A stretch of DNA of 64,000 nt from Brevibacterium yomogidense (GTDB lineage: Bacteria > Actinomycetota > Actinomycetes > Actinomycetales > Brevibacteriaceae): contig NZ_FWFF01000007.1 of assembly GCF_900163715.1 (NCBI RefSeq), positions 1 to 64,000 on the forward strand, in the 5' to 3' direction. The notes beneath the pieces are model-generated. The model saw nothing but the letters and a program-made list of their open reading frames with translations, searched no databases and had not been told where the DNA came from. Below, in pieces: positions 54,766 to 62,060 of the stretch (positions are counted from its first letter, which is position 1; each line of letters starts with the position of its first letter). The position numbers were made by a program, and so were the translations under genes.

Positions 54766-54771
54766 AGTGTA
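54766..54771 (-). promoter_or_regulatory. -10 element of the TetR-gene promoter
   Basis: TACACT (54771-54766), 6 bases before the ATG, with no ribosome-binding site. Confidence 0.5.
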
Positions 54772-54828
54772 GTTACTCCCGAGCAGTGTGATCGTTGACA
54801 CGGTTCCAAGAGTGTGTTTCAGTTCTCG

Positions 54829-54858
54829 CATAAGTAAGTAAGTCACTACTTACTTATG
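54829..54858. promoter_or_regulatory. 30-bp palindromic operator between tetR and the esterase gene
   Basis: cataagtaagta (54829-54840) and its exact complement tacttacttatg (54847-54858) flank agtcac. AT-rich, perfect, and placed between divergent genes: an obvious TetR binding site. It has no T tail and lies upstream of both genes, so it is not a terminator. Confidence 0.85.
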
Positions 54859-54939
54859 TCCGCAATGAGGCGGGCTGGTTACAACCGGCGCGGTCGCAGA
54901 TGCCCGCGCCGCCGGTTCGAAACACGGAAGGCTCAGCAA

Positions 54940-56151
54940 ATGACTATGACTGCTAACGGGATTCAGGGCGTCTGCGACACGAGGTTCGAGGCTGTGAGGG
55001 AGGAGTTCGAGCGCAACTTCACCGAACGGGGCGAAGTGGGAGCTGCCCTGCACATCACCCTCGACGGGCAGCCGGTCGTCGACCTGTGGGGTGGAGTGGC
55101 CGACCAAGAGACAGGCCGCCCATGGGATGAGAACACCCGCGCCGTTGTCTACTCCAGCACCAAGGGCGTCACCGCCATCTGCGCACACGTTTTGGTCGAC
55201 CGGGGCGAGCTGGACCTGGACGCCCCGGTGAAGAAGTACTGGCCTGAGTTCGCCACCAACGGCAAGGAAGACACCACAGTGGCAATGATGCTCAGCCATC
55301 AGGCTGGTGTGCCCGCTTTCCGTGAGCCGCTCCAGCCACTGGACATGACCGACTGGGAGAAGATGTGCACCCTGCTTGCACGTCAGGAACCGTACTGGAA
55401 GCCCGGCACGCGCAACGGGTATCACATGGTTTCCTTCGGATGGGTCGTCGGCGAGCTGGTCCGGCGAGTCTCAGGCATGTCGTTGGGCACGTTCCTTCGC
55501 CGGGAGATCGCCGATCCCCGCAATATCGACTTCCACATCGGGCTGCCCGAGGAGCTCGAGCCGACCGTGGCACCCATCATCGCCCACGTTCCCGGAGCCG
55601 AATATGAGTCGGATTTCGCGCGAGCGATCATCGAGGAGCCCACAAGCGTCAGTGCACGGTCAGCACTGGACACCATTGATGCCGGTCTCGACTTCAACGT
55701 GCGAGAGAACCGGGCTGCTGAGATCGGTGGTGGTGGTGGGGTGGGTACGGCCTGTGGCCTCGCCCAGCTCTACACACCCCTGGCCAACGGCGGCGGTGGA
55801 CTGGTCAGCCCCGACACGGTGACCCGGATGTCGGAGATCGCGGCCGCCACCGCCAGCGACGAGACCCTGCGGATCGGCACCCGCTTTGCCCTGGGCTTCA
55901 TGAAATCCATCGACAACCGGGCCAATGGACAGTCGGGGATGAGCGTCCTCATGGGTCCGTCTGCCTTCGGTCACGTCGGCTCCGGCGGCAGCCTCGGATT
56001 CGCAGACCCGACCGAACGGATCGGGTTCGGCTACGTGATGAACCGGCAAGGAGCCGGAGTGCTGATGAACGACCGCGGCCAATCCCTGGTCGACCGCCTC
56101 TACGAATCACTCGGCTACCGCACCAACGCCCCCGGCGTCTGGACTCGCTGA
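54940..56151 (+). CDS. Serine hydrolase/esterase of the class C beta-lactamase fold
   Basis: A 403-aa esterase of the EstB/beta-lactamase family. The SxxK nucleophile motif is S72-x-x-K75 (VVYSSTKGV), the catalytic Tyr is in NGYHMVSFGW (a Y-x-M variant of YxN), and FGHVGSGGSLGFADP is the third motif (a variant of HxG). Such enzymes hydrolyse esters or lactones rather than beta-lactams. The gene precedes the monooxygenase by 104 bases. The ester formed by the latter would be its natural substrate. GGAAGG lies 8 bases before the ATG at 54940. Cytoplasmic: no signal peptide. Confidence 0.85.
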   Translation: MTMTANGIQGVCDTRFEAVREEFERNFTERGEVGAALHITLDGQPVVDLWGGVADQETGRPWDENTRAVVYSSTKGVTAICAHVLVDRGELDLDAPVKKYWPEFATNGKEDTTVAMMLSHQAGVPAFREPLQPLDMTDWEKMCTLLARQEPYWKPGTRNGYHMVSFGWVVGELVRRVSGMSLGTFLRREIADPRNIDFHIGLPEELEPTVAPIIAHVPGAEYESDFARAIIEEPTSVSARSALDTIDAGLDFNVRENRAAEIGGGGGVGTACGLAQLYTPLANGGGGLVSPDTVTRMSEIAAATASDETLRIGTRFALGFMKSIDNRANGQSGMSVLMGPSAFGHVGSGGSLGFADPTERIGFGYVMNRQGAGVLMNDRGQSLVDRLYESLGYRTNAPGVWTR

Positions 56152-56255
56152 CACCACTCCTCACTCGCCAAGCCCGCCTCGCGAGTGGACGAGACGCGGC
56201 GCGCTCGTACTCATCACGAGCTCGCGCCTCCCCCATCACAAGAAAAAGGAATGCT

Positions 56256-58130
56256 ATGACTGCGACAGAAAATCAGCTCGACCTCCTGCAAACCCTTGAA
56301 TTCGATATCGAAGCTCTCCGGCAGAAGTACCAGCACGAGCGGGAGCGCCGCATCCGCCCCGAAGGCGATAATCAGTACTTCGAAGTCAGCGGCAAGTTCG
56401 CGAAGTACGACGAGACCGACCCATACGCTGATCCGAACTTCACCCGCGATCCGGTCACCGAAGAGACCGAGGTCTTGGTCCTCGGCGGCGGTTTCAGCGG
56501 CCTGCTGGCTAGCGCGCGCCTGATGGAGGCCGGGGTCGAGGACTTTAAGATCATCGACGCCGCTGGAGACTTCGGTGGCACGTGGTACTGGAACAGGTAC
56601 CCCGGCGCGCAGTGCGACATCGAGTCCTACTGCTACCTGCCGCTGCTCGAAGAGCTCGACTACATGCCGAAGGAGAAGTACTCCTACGTCGATGAGATCT
56701 TCGAGTACGCCAAGCGCATCGGCCGCCACTACGGACTGTATGAGCGTGCATACTTCCACACCCGCGTGCGCCAGATGCGCTGGGACGACACCAACAACCA
56801 CTGGCTGGTCTCCACCGATCGGAACGACGACATCCGCGCCCGATTCGTCGTCAGCGCGATCGGCCCTGCCAGCCGGCCGAAGCTGCCCGGCATCCCCGGC
56901 ATCCACGATTTCGAGGGCCACTCGTTCCACACCAGCCGCTGGGACTACGACTACACCGGCGGAGACACAACCGGCGGTATGACGAAGCTCGGCGACAAGA
57001 AGGTCGCCATCATCGGCACCGGCGCGACCGCGATCCAGTCCGTGCCGCGCACTGCCGAGTACGCTGAACACCTCTATGTCTTCCAGCGCACCCCATCAGC
57101 AGTGTGCGAGCGTGGCAACAAACCGACCGATCCGGAGTGGTGGAACAGCCTGCAGCCGGGCTGGCAGCAGGAGCGCCGCGACAACTTCGGCGCCCTCTTG
57201 ACCGGCGAGCAGCGCGACGTCGACCTGGTCCAAGACGGCTGGACCGTGATGGCGGCCAAACTCCGCGAGATGCCGCCGGCGAAGACCATGGAAGAACTCG
57301 CACTCCAGGCCGAGATCATCGACTTCCGCAGAATGAACGAGATCCGGGACCGCGTGGACGAGACCATCACCGATCCGGAACTCGCCGAGACCCTCAAGCC
57401 CTACTACAAGTTCCTGTGCAAGCGCCCGACGTTCAACGACGAGTACCTGCCGGCATTCAACCGCGACAACGTCACCCTCGTCGACGTCAGCGACAACAAG
57501 GGCGTAGAACGAATCACCCCGAAAGGCATCGTCGCCAACGGCAAGGAGTACGAGGTCGACTGCATCATCTACGCCTCGGGCTTCGAGATCCTCACCCAGA
57601 TCCGGCGCCGCATCGGGTACGAGGTCATCGGACGCGACGGACGGTCACTGGTGGACGAATGGGACAAGGAAATGCGGACCCTGCACGGGTTCACCAGCCG
57701 CGGCTACCCGAACTGGTTCTTCATTGGCCTGAGCCAGAACGCCCCCAGCGTCAACATGACCTTCATGTTCGACGAGCAGGCGCGCCACATCTCATACATC
57801 ATCGGCGAGGCCAAGCGCCGCGGCGCGGCCACCGTCGAACCGACACAACAGGCGCAGGACGATTGGGTCGCCGTTATCCAGGACTCCGAGCTCCAAGACA
57901 CCTACTACCAGGACTGCACCCCTGGCTACTACAACAACGAGGGCACCGAATCTGCCGCAGTGAGTGCCGGATTCTACGGACCAGGGATCGTGAAGTTCAA
58001 CGCTCTCCTCGCCGAGTGGCGAGAAGAAGGCTCCATGAAGGGACTCGAACTCGCCTCGGGCAAGCTGCCCAAGCACAAGCTCCGCGCGGAGTTCCGCAAG
58101 GAGCCCGAGCAGGTGGGCGAGGCGAAGTGA
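56256..58130 (+). CDS. Baeyer-Villiger monooxygenase
   Basis: A 624-aa FAD- and NADPH-dependent enzyme that inserts oxygen next to a ketone, giving an ester or lactone. FAD-binding GGGFSG (residues 77-82); the fingerprint FEGHSFHTSRWD (219-230) matches FxGxxxHxxxW(P/D) of type I BVMOs; the NADPH-binding GTGATA follows near 253. The N-terminal extension of about 65 residues is typical of the long group that includes cyclododecanone/cyclopentadecanone and steroid monooxygenases. The substrate is inferred only from this resemblance. AGAAAAAGGA lies before the ATG. It is the last full gene of the cassette; no alcohol dehydrogenase is adjacent. Confidence 0.92.
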   Translation: MTATENQLDLLQTLEFDIEALRQKYQHERERRIRPEGDNQYFEVSGKFAKYDETDPYADPNFTRDPVTEETEVLVLGGGFSGLLASARLMEAGVEDFKIIDAAGDFGGTWYWNRYPGAQCDIESYCYLPLLEELDYMPKEKYSYVDEIFEYAKRIGRHYGLYERAYFHTRVRQMRWDDTNNHWLVSTDRNDDIRARFVVSAIGPASRPKLPGIPGIHDFEGHSFHTSRWDYDYTGGDTTGGMTKLGDKKVAIIGTGATAIQSVPRTAEYAEHLYVFQRTPSAVCERGNKPTDPEWWNSLQPGWQQERRDNFGALLTGEQRDVDLVQDGWTVMAAKLREMPPAKTMEELALQAEIIDFRRMNEIRDRVDETITDPELAETLKPYYKFLCKRPTFNDEYLPAFNRDNVTLVDVSDNKGVERITPKGIVANGKEYEVDCIIYASGFEILTQIRRRIGYEVIGRDGRSLVDEWDKEMRTLHGFTSRGYPNWFFIGLSQNAPSVNMTFMFDEQARHISYIIGEAKRRGAATVEPTQQAQDDWVAVIQDSELQDTYYQDCTPGYYNNEGTESAAVSAGFYGPGIVKFNALLAEWREEGSMKGLELASGKLPKHKLRAEFRKEPEQVGEAK

Positions 58131-58149
58131 CACCGCCGGCATGAGTGCG

Positions 58150-58310
58150 GGATAGCTGCTGCGGCTGGGCCATAAGTGGACCGGGATCTCCCACGTAGGG
58201 CCGATCTCGCCGTGCAGCTGCGGGCCACTCGCGGACGGCGACCACGCATCGGCGGCGACGGACAATGCGACCGCGGCGTACAGCCCCGCCTCGAGATTCA
58301 AGCGGAAGCA
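58150..58310 (-). pseudogene. Fragment resembling the C-terminus of an acyl-CoA dehydrogenase
   Basis: The minus-strand frame reads GLYAAVALSVAADAW and then PQLHGEIGPTWEIPVHLW. The second segment matches the acyl-CoA dehydrogenase C-terminal consensus QLHGGIGFTWEHxxHLY. Nothing else of the enzyme is left. It may be what remains of a gene that once bordered or belonged to the ketone-degradation cassette. Confidence 0.4.
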
Positions 58311-58435
58311 AGATCTGCTGGCCAGCACTACCCGCTCAAGAGCAAGAGCTGAATGCCCCGTATTCAACCCTGGGCCACACAGAAACAAGCCCCGAGTGGC
58401 GGTATCGGGTTAGGCAGGTGCGGAGACAGAAACGC

Positions 58436-58464
58436 GAAGAGGCCCGCCATTGGCGGGCCTCTTC
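58436..58464. terminator. Hairpin downstream of the monooxygenase gene
   Basis: gaagaggcccgcca/tggcgggcctcttc (58436-58449, 58451-58464), followed by ccttc. It can end the esterase-monooxygenase transcript. Confidence 0.75.
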
Positions 58465-58812
58465 CCTTCACCGCCTCAATCACGGCATTCGTTCAATATC
58501 CACCTGGGGTCTTGCCGAACTGAGTGCCGCAGCGCCGCTCACTGGAGCCATCATGCTTCGCGGTACCGCAGCATTGGCTCGCAGTGAGCGTCGTCGAATC
58601 TCAGATGACCACCATTTGTCTCGCCGCAACAAACGTTCGATTGATGCGACGCCCGGCCTATTCGCCCAAGCACACCGAACGAGCATCCAGTTCGACCGTG
58701 ATTTCAACGATTTCCCAACCGCGGCCGCCAGCGCGTTTCGTCTCAATACCCTGTCTCATTCGCTACAGTCTCAACTAGGCGAAACAGGTCGAGTTTTTGA
58801 GAAGAGGTACGG
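58465..58812. other. Non-coding region upstream of the internal resolvase
   Basis: No gene seen. It is less GC-rich than its neighbours and probably contains the res site and promoter of the resolvase at 58813, as such sites usually fill 100-150 bp upstream. tacagt (58764-58769) is a possible -10. Confidence 0.4.
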
Positions 58813-59388
58813 ATGGCAAGTCTGGGATACGCGCGAGTCAGCACACTGGAGCAGAATGCGGACCTGCAGATCCATGCCCTCGAAAGCGCGGGGTGCCTGA
58901 GGGTCTACACCGACCACGGCGTCAGCGGGACGAAGGCCAAGCGCCCGGAGCTGGAGAGACTGCTGGACAACGCCCGGGCCGGGGACGAGCTGGTCGTGTG
59001 GAAGCTCGACCGGCTGGGCCGCAACACCCGACAGCTACTCGACCTCGTCGACTCCCTCGAGTCCCAGGGCATCTACTTCCGGTCACTGACCGAGGGAATC
59101 ACCACGACCGGACCGATGGGCAAAGCTATGCTCACCGTCATGTCCGCGTTCGCCCAACTCGAGCGCGACCAGCTGGCCGAACGCACCCGGGCTGGCCTGG
59201 CCGCGGCCGCCGCCCGCGGCCGCAAGGGTGGCCGACCGACCGTCACCCCCGATAGCGAGAAGGTCCGGCAGGCCGGCCAGTACCGGCACGCGGGGATCAC
59301 TCCTCCAGAGATCTCCAAACTGCTGGGCGTCAGCCGGGCCACCGTGTACCGATACCTGGCACTGGTGACCGACGAGGCGAACGAGTAG
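58813..59388 (+). CDS. Serine recombinase (resolvase/invertase)
   Basis: A 191-aa small serine recombinase. MASLGYARVS holds the catalytic Ser10, VVWKLDRLGRNTRQLL and FRSLTEGITTTGPMGK are typical, and the C-terminal helix-turn-helix (ITPPEISKLLGVSRATVYRYL) binds the crossover site. AGAAGAGG lies upstream of the ATG. It occupies the right end of the Tn402-like element, 40 bp from the terminal repeats, as expected of a TniR-type resolvase, though the transposition genes proper are missing. Confidence 0.87.
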   Translation: MASLGYARVSTLEQNADLQIHALESAGCLRVYTDHGVSGTKAKRPELERLLDNARAGDELVVWKLDRLGRNTRQLLDLVDSLESQGIYFRSLTEGITTTGPMGKAMLTVMSAFAQLERDQLAERTRAGLAAAAARGRKGGRPTVTPDSEKVRQAGQYRHAGITPPEISKLLGVSRATVYRYLALVTDEANE

Positions 59389-59427
59389 GACCGACGGCGG
59401 CTGCTGTGCCACCCGGGACGAGGGCGT

Positions 59428-59556
59428 TTCGTGCAGGCGACTTCTGACAATTCGCAACGTTGCGCACACGAGTACTGAACGATCAGCGTTCAACAGCCTG
59501 ACTGCACAACCCCGAGAACACGGGGCTGGACGTGCAGCCGGCTCCTGAAAATGACA
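59428..59556 (-). repeat. Right terminal inverted repeat of the Tn402-like element
   Basis: Read inward (minus strand) it starts TGTCATTTTCAGGAGCCGGC at 59556, and contains further TCAG-starting 19-mers; the innermost, at 59447-59428, is an exact inverted copy of the left-end repeat. Just outside is gtccc, the duplicated target. Confidence 0.8.
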
Positions 59557-59561
59557 GTCCC

Positions 59562-59865
59562 ACTACCAAGGAACTGGGACGGTCGCTGCTAGTCAACGGT
59601 CGGCGGCGCGGAAGTCGGTCGCGGACTTTGACGCCGTGAGGCCCGCCCAGGGCGTGCCGTATGGCGCCCCGCCGCGGGACCGGCCACCGGACGGGTCATA
59701 CGGGATGCCCCTAGAGGCGTGCCGCCGTTCATCCAAGTCGGCTCCTGGTGTTTCCGGTGGGGGTTCGGCTATCGGTGCATCTCCGATCGCGCGGAGAAGC
59801 CCTAAGCGGGAACGGTCCACGGCGACTTCGCGCGGGCCATGGGCTGTGGGGGTGCGTGGTGTTGG
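59562..59865. other. Non-coding flank right of the Tn402-like element
   Basis: No gene recognised. Before the insertion this DNA joined directly to 53880, so it may include the distal part of the outer resolvase's res site. A short minus-strand open frame (59593-59820) is proline- and arginine-rich and looks accidental. Confidence 0.4.
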
Positions 59866-60408
59866 TCAGTCGTCCTGGTCGTCCTGCGGTGCCTGCCAGC
59901 GCCAGGTCAGGGCTGCGGCGGGGAGCGTTAAGGCCGTGAAGAAGGACGCGAGGGTGAGGTAGATCCAACCGTCCCCGTCGAACAGGCCGGTGGTCCCGAT
60001 CTTGGCGACGAACCCGTCCGCGATGGACAGCATCCACAGCACGAACAGCAAGGCCAGCGTCAGGGGGAAGGCGTCTCGATACCCGCGGTCGCGCTGGCTG
60101 ATCTCACGCTCGTCGAGCAGACCCTCGGGTGCGGTGTCGAGCATCTGCGTCGCCCGGCGCATCACGAGAACGCCGGCCATACCGAGGACGGCCACCAGCA
60201 TCATGAGGATCAGACCGGGGGTGTCGGCGAGGACGGCGGCGACCACCCCGACGGCGAAGATGACCGCAGGCACCAGGGCCAGAACGCGGCGGCGGCCGGG
60301 GGCGGCCAGCCAGCCGGGCAGAGGACGCTGGCGCTGGTGCTGCATATGGGCCTGAGCAGCGGCGCGTAGCTCGGCGCTGGGCTGGGCGGCGGGGCGGGAG
60401 GTGCTCAT
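59866..60408 (-). CDS. Small membrane protein in an XRE-regulated pair
   Basis: A 180-aa protein with about four hydrophobic segments (around 46-60, 66-83, 117-132 and 150-168) and an acidic loop between the second and third (MLDTAPEGLLDEREISQRDRG). Its ATG overlaps the stop of the XRE gene (ATGA). This two-gene layout, a small Cro-like regulator with a DUF2178-like four-helix membrane protein, is common in bacteria; the function is not known. It seems to belong to the outer mobile element. Confidence 0.7.
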   Translation of the reverse strand: MSTSRPAAQPSAELRAAAQAHMQHQRQRPLPGWLAAPGRRRVLALVPAVIFAVGVVAAVLADTPGLILMMLVAVLGMAGVLVMRRATQMLDTAPEGLLDEREISQRDRGYRDAFPLTLALLFVLWMLSIADGFVAKIGTTGLFDGDGWIYLTLASFFTALTLPAAALTWRWQAPQDDQDD

Positions 60409-60692
60409 GAGTTTGTTCCTGTCGTCCGAGGTGAGTAGAGCTGAGCGGACATGGCGGGGAACGGGGTGAGAGAGAAGATCGCCTCGACCGGCAGGTCGAA
60501 GTAGCCCGCCAGGCGCAGGGCAAGCTCGACCGAGGGACCGTAGTCGCCGCGCTCGAGGAAGCCGACCGTCTGAGAGTTGATGCCTACGGCCTGGGCGAGT
60601 TCCCGGCGGCTGAGGCCCCGCTCAGCGCGCAGCACCGCGAGACGGTTGTGCAGCTCCTTGGTGCCCTCGCCGGCCGTACTCTTGCTTGGCAT
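60405..60692 (-). CDS. XRE-family small regulator
   Basis: A 95-aa protein with a Cro/C1 helix-turn-helix (NRLAVLRAERGLSRRELAQAVGINSQTVGFLERGDYGPSVELALRLAGYFDLPVEAIFSL compressed over residues about 15-72), close to YozG/YgzD-type regulators. It overlaps the membrane-protein gene. The ATG at 60692 is chosen because the usual short N-terminus follows; AACACT 6 bases upstream may be a leaderless -10. It probably regulates its own two-gene operon. Confidence 0.78.
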   Translation of the reverse strand: MPSKSTAGEGTKELHNRLAVLRAERGLSRRELAQAVGINSQTVGFLERGDYGPSVELALRLAGYFDLPVEAIFSLTPFPAMSAQLYSPRTTGTNS

Positions 60693-60843
60693 GCATCCAG
60701 TGTTGCTTACACGCAATCAAATGACAAGTACTCCAACGTTAGACGTCCATCGTGACGCACTAGTTACCTCCGCTGGCGGTCGGCGCGCGTCCCAGTCAAC
60801 GATCCCCTTGCGACGCAGTGTCGACGTCACCTATTCGATCAGT

Positions 60844-60888
60844 GAAGACCGCTTCTGACATCAGTGCCGTCGACTTCTGACTCTGACA
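60844..60888 (-). repeat. Second Tn402-like terminus
   Basis: Read on the minus strand from 60888: TGTCAGAGTCAGAAGTCGAC, 16 of the first 18 positions like the left end at 53885. It continues with two related 19-mers sharing TCAGAAG..G....CACTGA. The 5 bases outside are ctcgt. It probably marks the right end of the outer element. Confidence 0.55.
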
Positions 60889-61021
60889 CTCGTCCAGGAC
60901 GCTCTGCCCGAGGTCGACTCCCGTCTCCGTGAGCAGATCACCAGCGGCATCCACCCACGCTGCTTCCCTGGCGCCGAGTTCGGCGACGGCATCGACCCCA
61001 ACCTCATCCACAGCCACTGAC
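60889..61021 (+). pseudogene. C-terminal gene fragment cut at the transposon end
   Basis: An open frame (LVQDALPEVDSRLREQITSG, then HPRCFPGAEFGDGIDPNLIHSH, stop at 61019) looks coding but has no start. Its left limit coincides with the Tn402-like terminus. I do not recognise the family. The dead nrdH follows 30 bases later. Confidence 0.4.
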
Positions 61022-61051
61022 CGCCACCGTCCCACCGGCAAGGACCAGACC

Positions 61052-61309
61052 ATGACCACTGTGATCGTCTACAACAAACCCGCTAGCGTGCAATGCAACG
61101 CCACCTACCGCACCCTAGAGAACAAGGTCATCGCCTACGAAACCGGGGACCTCTCCCAAGACCCTGAAGCCCTCGAGCAGATTCGAGCCATGGGGTACAT
61201 GCAGGCCCCCGTCGTGATAGCCGATGAAGACCATTGATCCGGCTTCCGACCAGACAAGATCGAGAAGCTGGCTGAGCATGTCGTCGCCGGGAATCAAGGG
61301 ACGGTGTGA
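61052..61309 (+). pseudogene. nrdH: Inactivated nrdH-type glutaredoxin gene
   Basis: The sequence is close to actinobacterial NrdH, the electron donor of class Ib ribonucleotide reductase: IVYNKPASVQCNATYRTLENKVIAYETGDLSQDPEALEQIRAMGYMQAPVV. Two faults: the first Cys of CVQC is Ser, so the redox pair is lost, and a TGA (61235-61237) replaces the Trp codon of the conserved WSGFRPDKI. After the TGA the frame goes on as SGFRPDKIEKLAEHVV to 61309. No nrdI or nrdE follows. It is a decayed extra copy. Confidence 0.85.
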
Positions 61310-61477
61310 TCAGCGGACAGCTTGACGGGCTGGAGTTGCTGGCCGCGATGATGCCGGTAGGGCTCGCCCCCCGGAAACCGTCGCCACCACCCGGGAAGCA
61401 CTCCTCACCGGCCACTAACGACTGCCGCCGTTTACCGAAGCGAGAACCACGCCACTAACCGCTGCGACTCACACCGC

Positions 61478-62059
61478 GTGAGCACGGCAACGCAAGACGC
61501 GCAGTTGCAGCTTGATGCACTCCTCGATGCCGGCGTCCAGAGGCGGGACGTGTTCTCGGACGTGACCTCGGGCAGCCGGACCGCGATAGAGCGGCCGGGG
61601 ATGAAGCGGCTGCTTGACTACGTCGAGGAAGGCGACACCGTCGTGGTGTGGCGCATCGACCGCCTCGGCCGGTCCCTGATCGATGTGCTGAACACCGTGA
61701 ACCTGCTGCGGGAGCAGGGGGTGAAGGTCCGGTCGCTCTCGGACGGGATCGATCCGGAGACGACGTCGGGCCGACTGATGCTGGGCATGCTCGCGACTCT
61801 GGCCGAGTACGAGCGCGAACTCATCGTCGAGCGGGTCAACGCCGGAATTGCCGCGGCCAAGCAGAGCGGCACTCGCTTTGGCCGGCCGCCGGTGGATCCG
61901 GTCGTGATCGCGGAGAAGCTCGCGATCGCGCGAGACGCCCGCGCGAAGGGCCGTACCGCCGAGCAGGCGGCGCGCCTGGTTGGCTGGTCCCGCGCCACGC
62001 TCTATCGCCACCAGCACGCGGCCCGCGCCCGCGACGACCTCGCCGCCGAGAAGGTGTGA
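61478..62059 (+). pseudogene. N-terminally truncated serine recombinase
   Basis: The 193 residues match resolvases from VSTATQDAQLQLDALLDAG onward, including VVWRIDRLGRSLIDVL, VRSLSDGIDPETTSGRLM and a C-terminal helix-turn-helix. The first beta strand (MLIGYA) is missing: upstream of RVS the frame reads DSH and has no start codon. A GTG at 61478 would place the catalytic Ser at position 2, so activity is unlikely. It is followed after 1 base by a broken tniA, the same order as the module at 50.8-53.8 kb. Confidence 0.75.
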
Positions 62060-62060
62060 G

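Larger units (their letters stand above)
53885..59556. mobile_element. TSD-flanked Tn402-like element with ketone-degradation cargo
   Basis: The left end begins TGTCAGTTTCAGAAGTCGCC; the right end, read inward on the minus strand, begins TGTCATTTTCAGGAGCCGGC. The first 26 positions agree at 22. The right end is close to the IRi of class 1 integrons/Tn402 (TGTCATTTTCAGAAGACGAC). Both sides carry a perfect 5-bp duplication, gtccc (53880-53884 and 59557-59561), the size made by TniA-type transposition. The 5672-bp element contains a TetR gene, an esterase, a Baeyer-Villiger monooxygenase, an acyl-CoA dehydrogenase scrap and a resolvase. It has no tniA, tniB or tniQ, so it must be moved in trans or be a deletion derivative. 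It is inserted in the presumed res region of the adjacent resolvase gene. Confidence 0.82.
46983..60888. mobile_element. Putative outer mercury-resistance transposon (Tn402-like), carrying a nested insertion
   Basis: merR, the flavoprotein, merA, tniB, tniA and a resolvase gene lie on one strand (46983-53762), an arrangement reminiscent of Tn5053-type mercury transposons. A Tn402-like terminus reading inward to the left ends at 60888. The segment 53885-59556 is a separate, later insertion. The left end was not found; the truncated MmeI gene suggests it lies near 46950. Both borders are therefore tentative. Confidence 0.4.

Noticed and set aside
54829-54858. Terminator hairpin
   Set aside because: It lies upstream of two divergent genes, is AT-rich and has no T tract; an operator is far more likely.
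53885-59556. Class 1 integron, because the ends resemble IRi of Tn402
   Set aside because: No integron integrase, attI or attC sites are visible; the cargo genes have their own promoters and face different ways.
59593-59820. 75-codon minus-strand frame right of the transposon
   Set aside because: No ribosome-binding site, low-complexity composition and no recognised family.
61235-61237. TGA in nrdH as a selenocysteine codon
   Set aside because: It replaces a Trp codon, not a Cys codon; no SECIS-like hairpin is obvious, and the redox Cys is also mutated.
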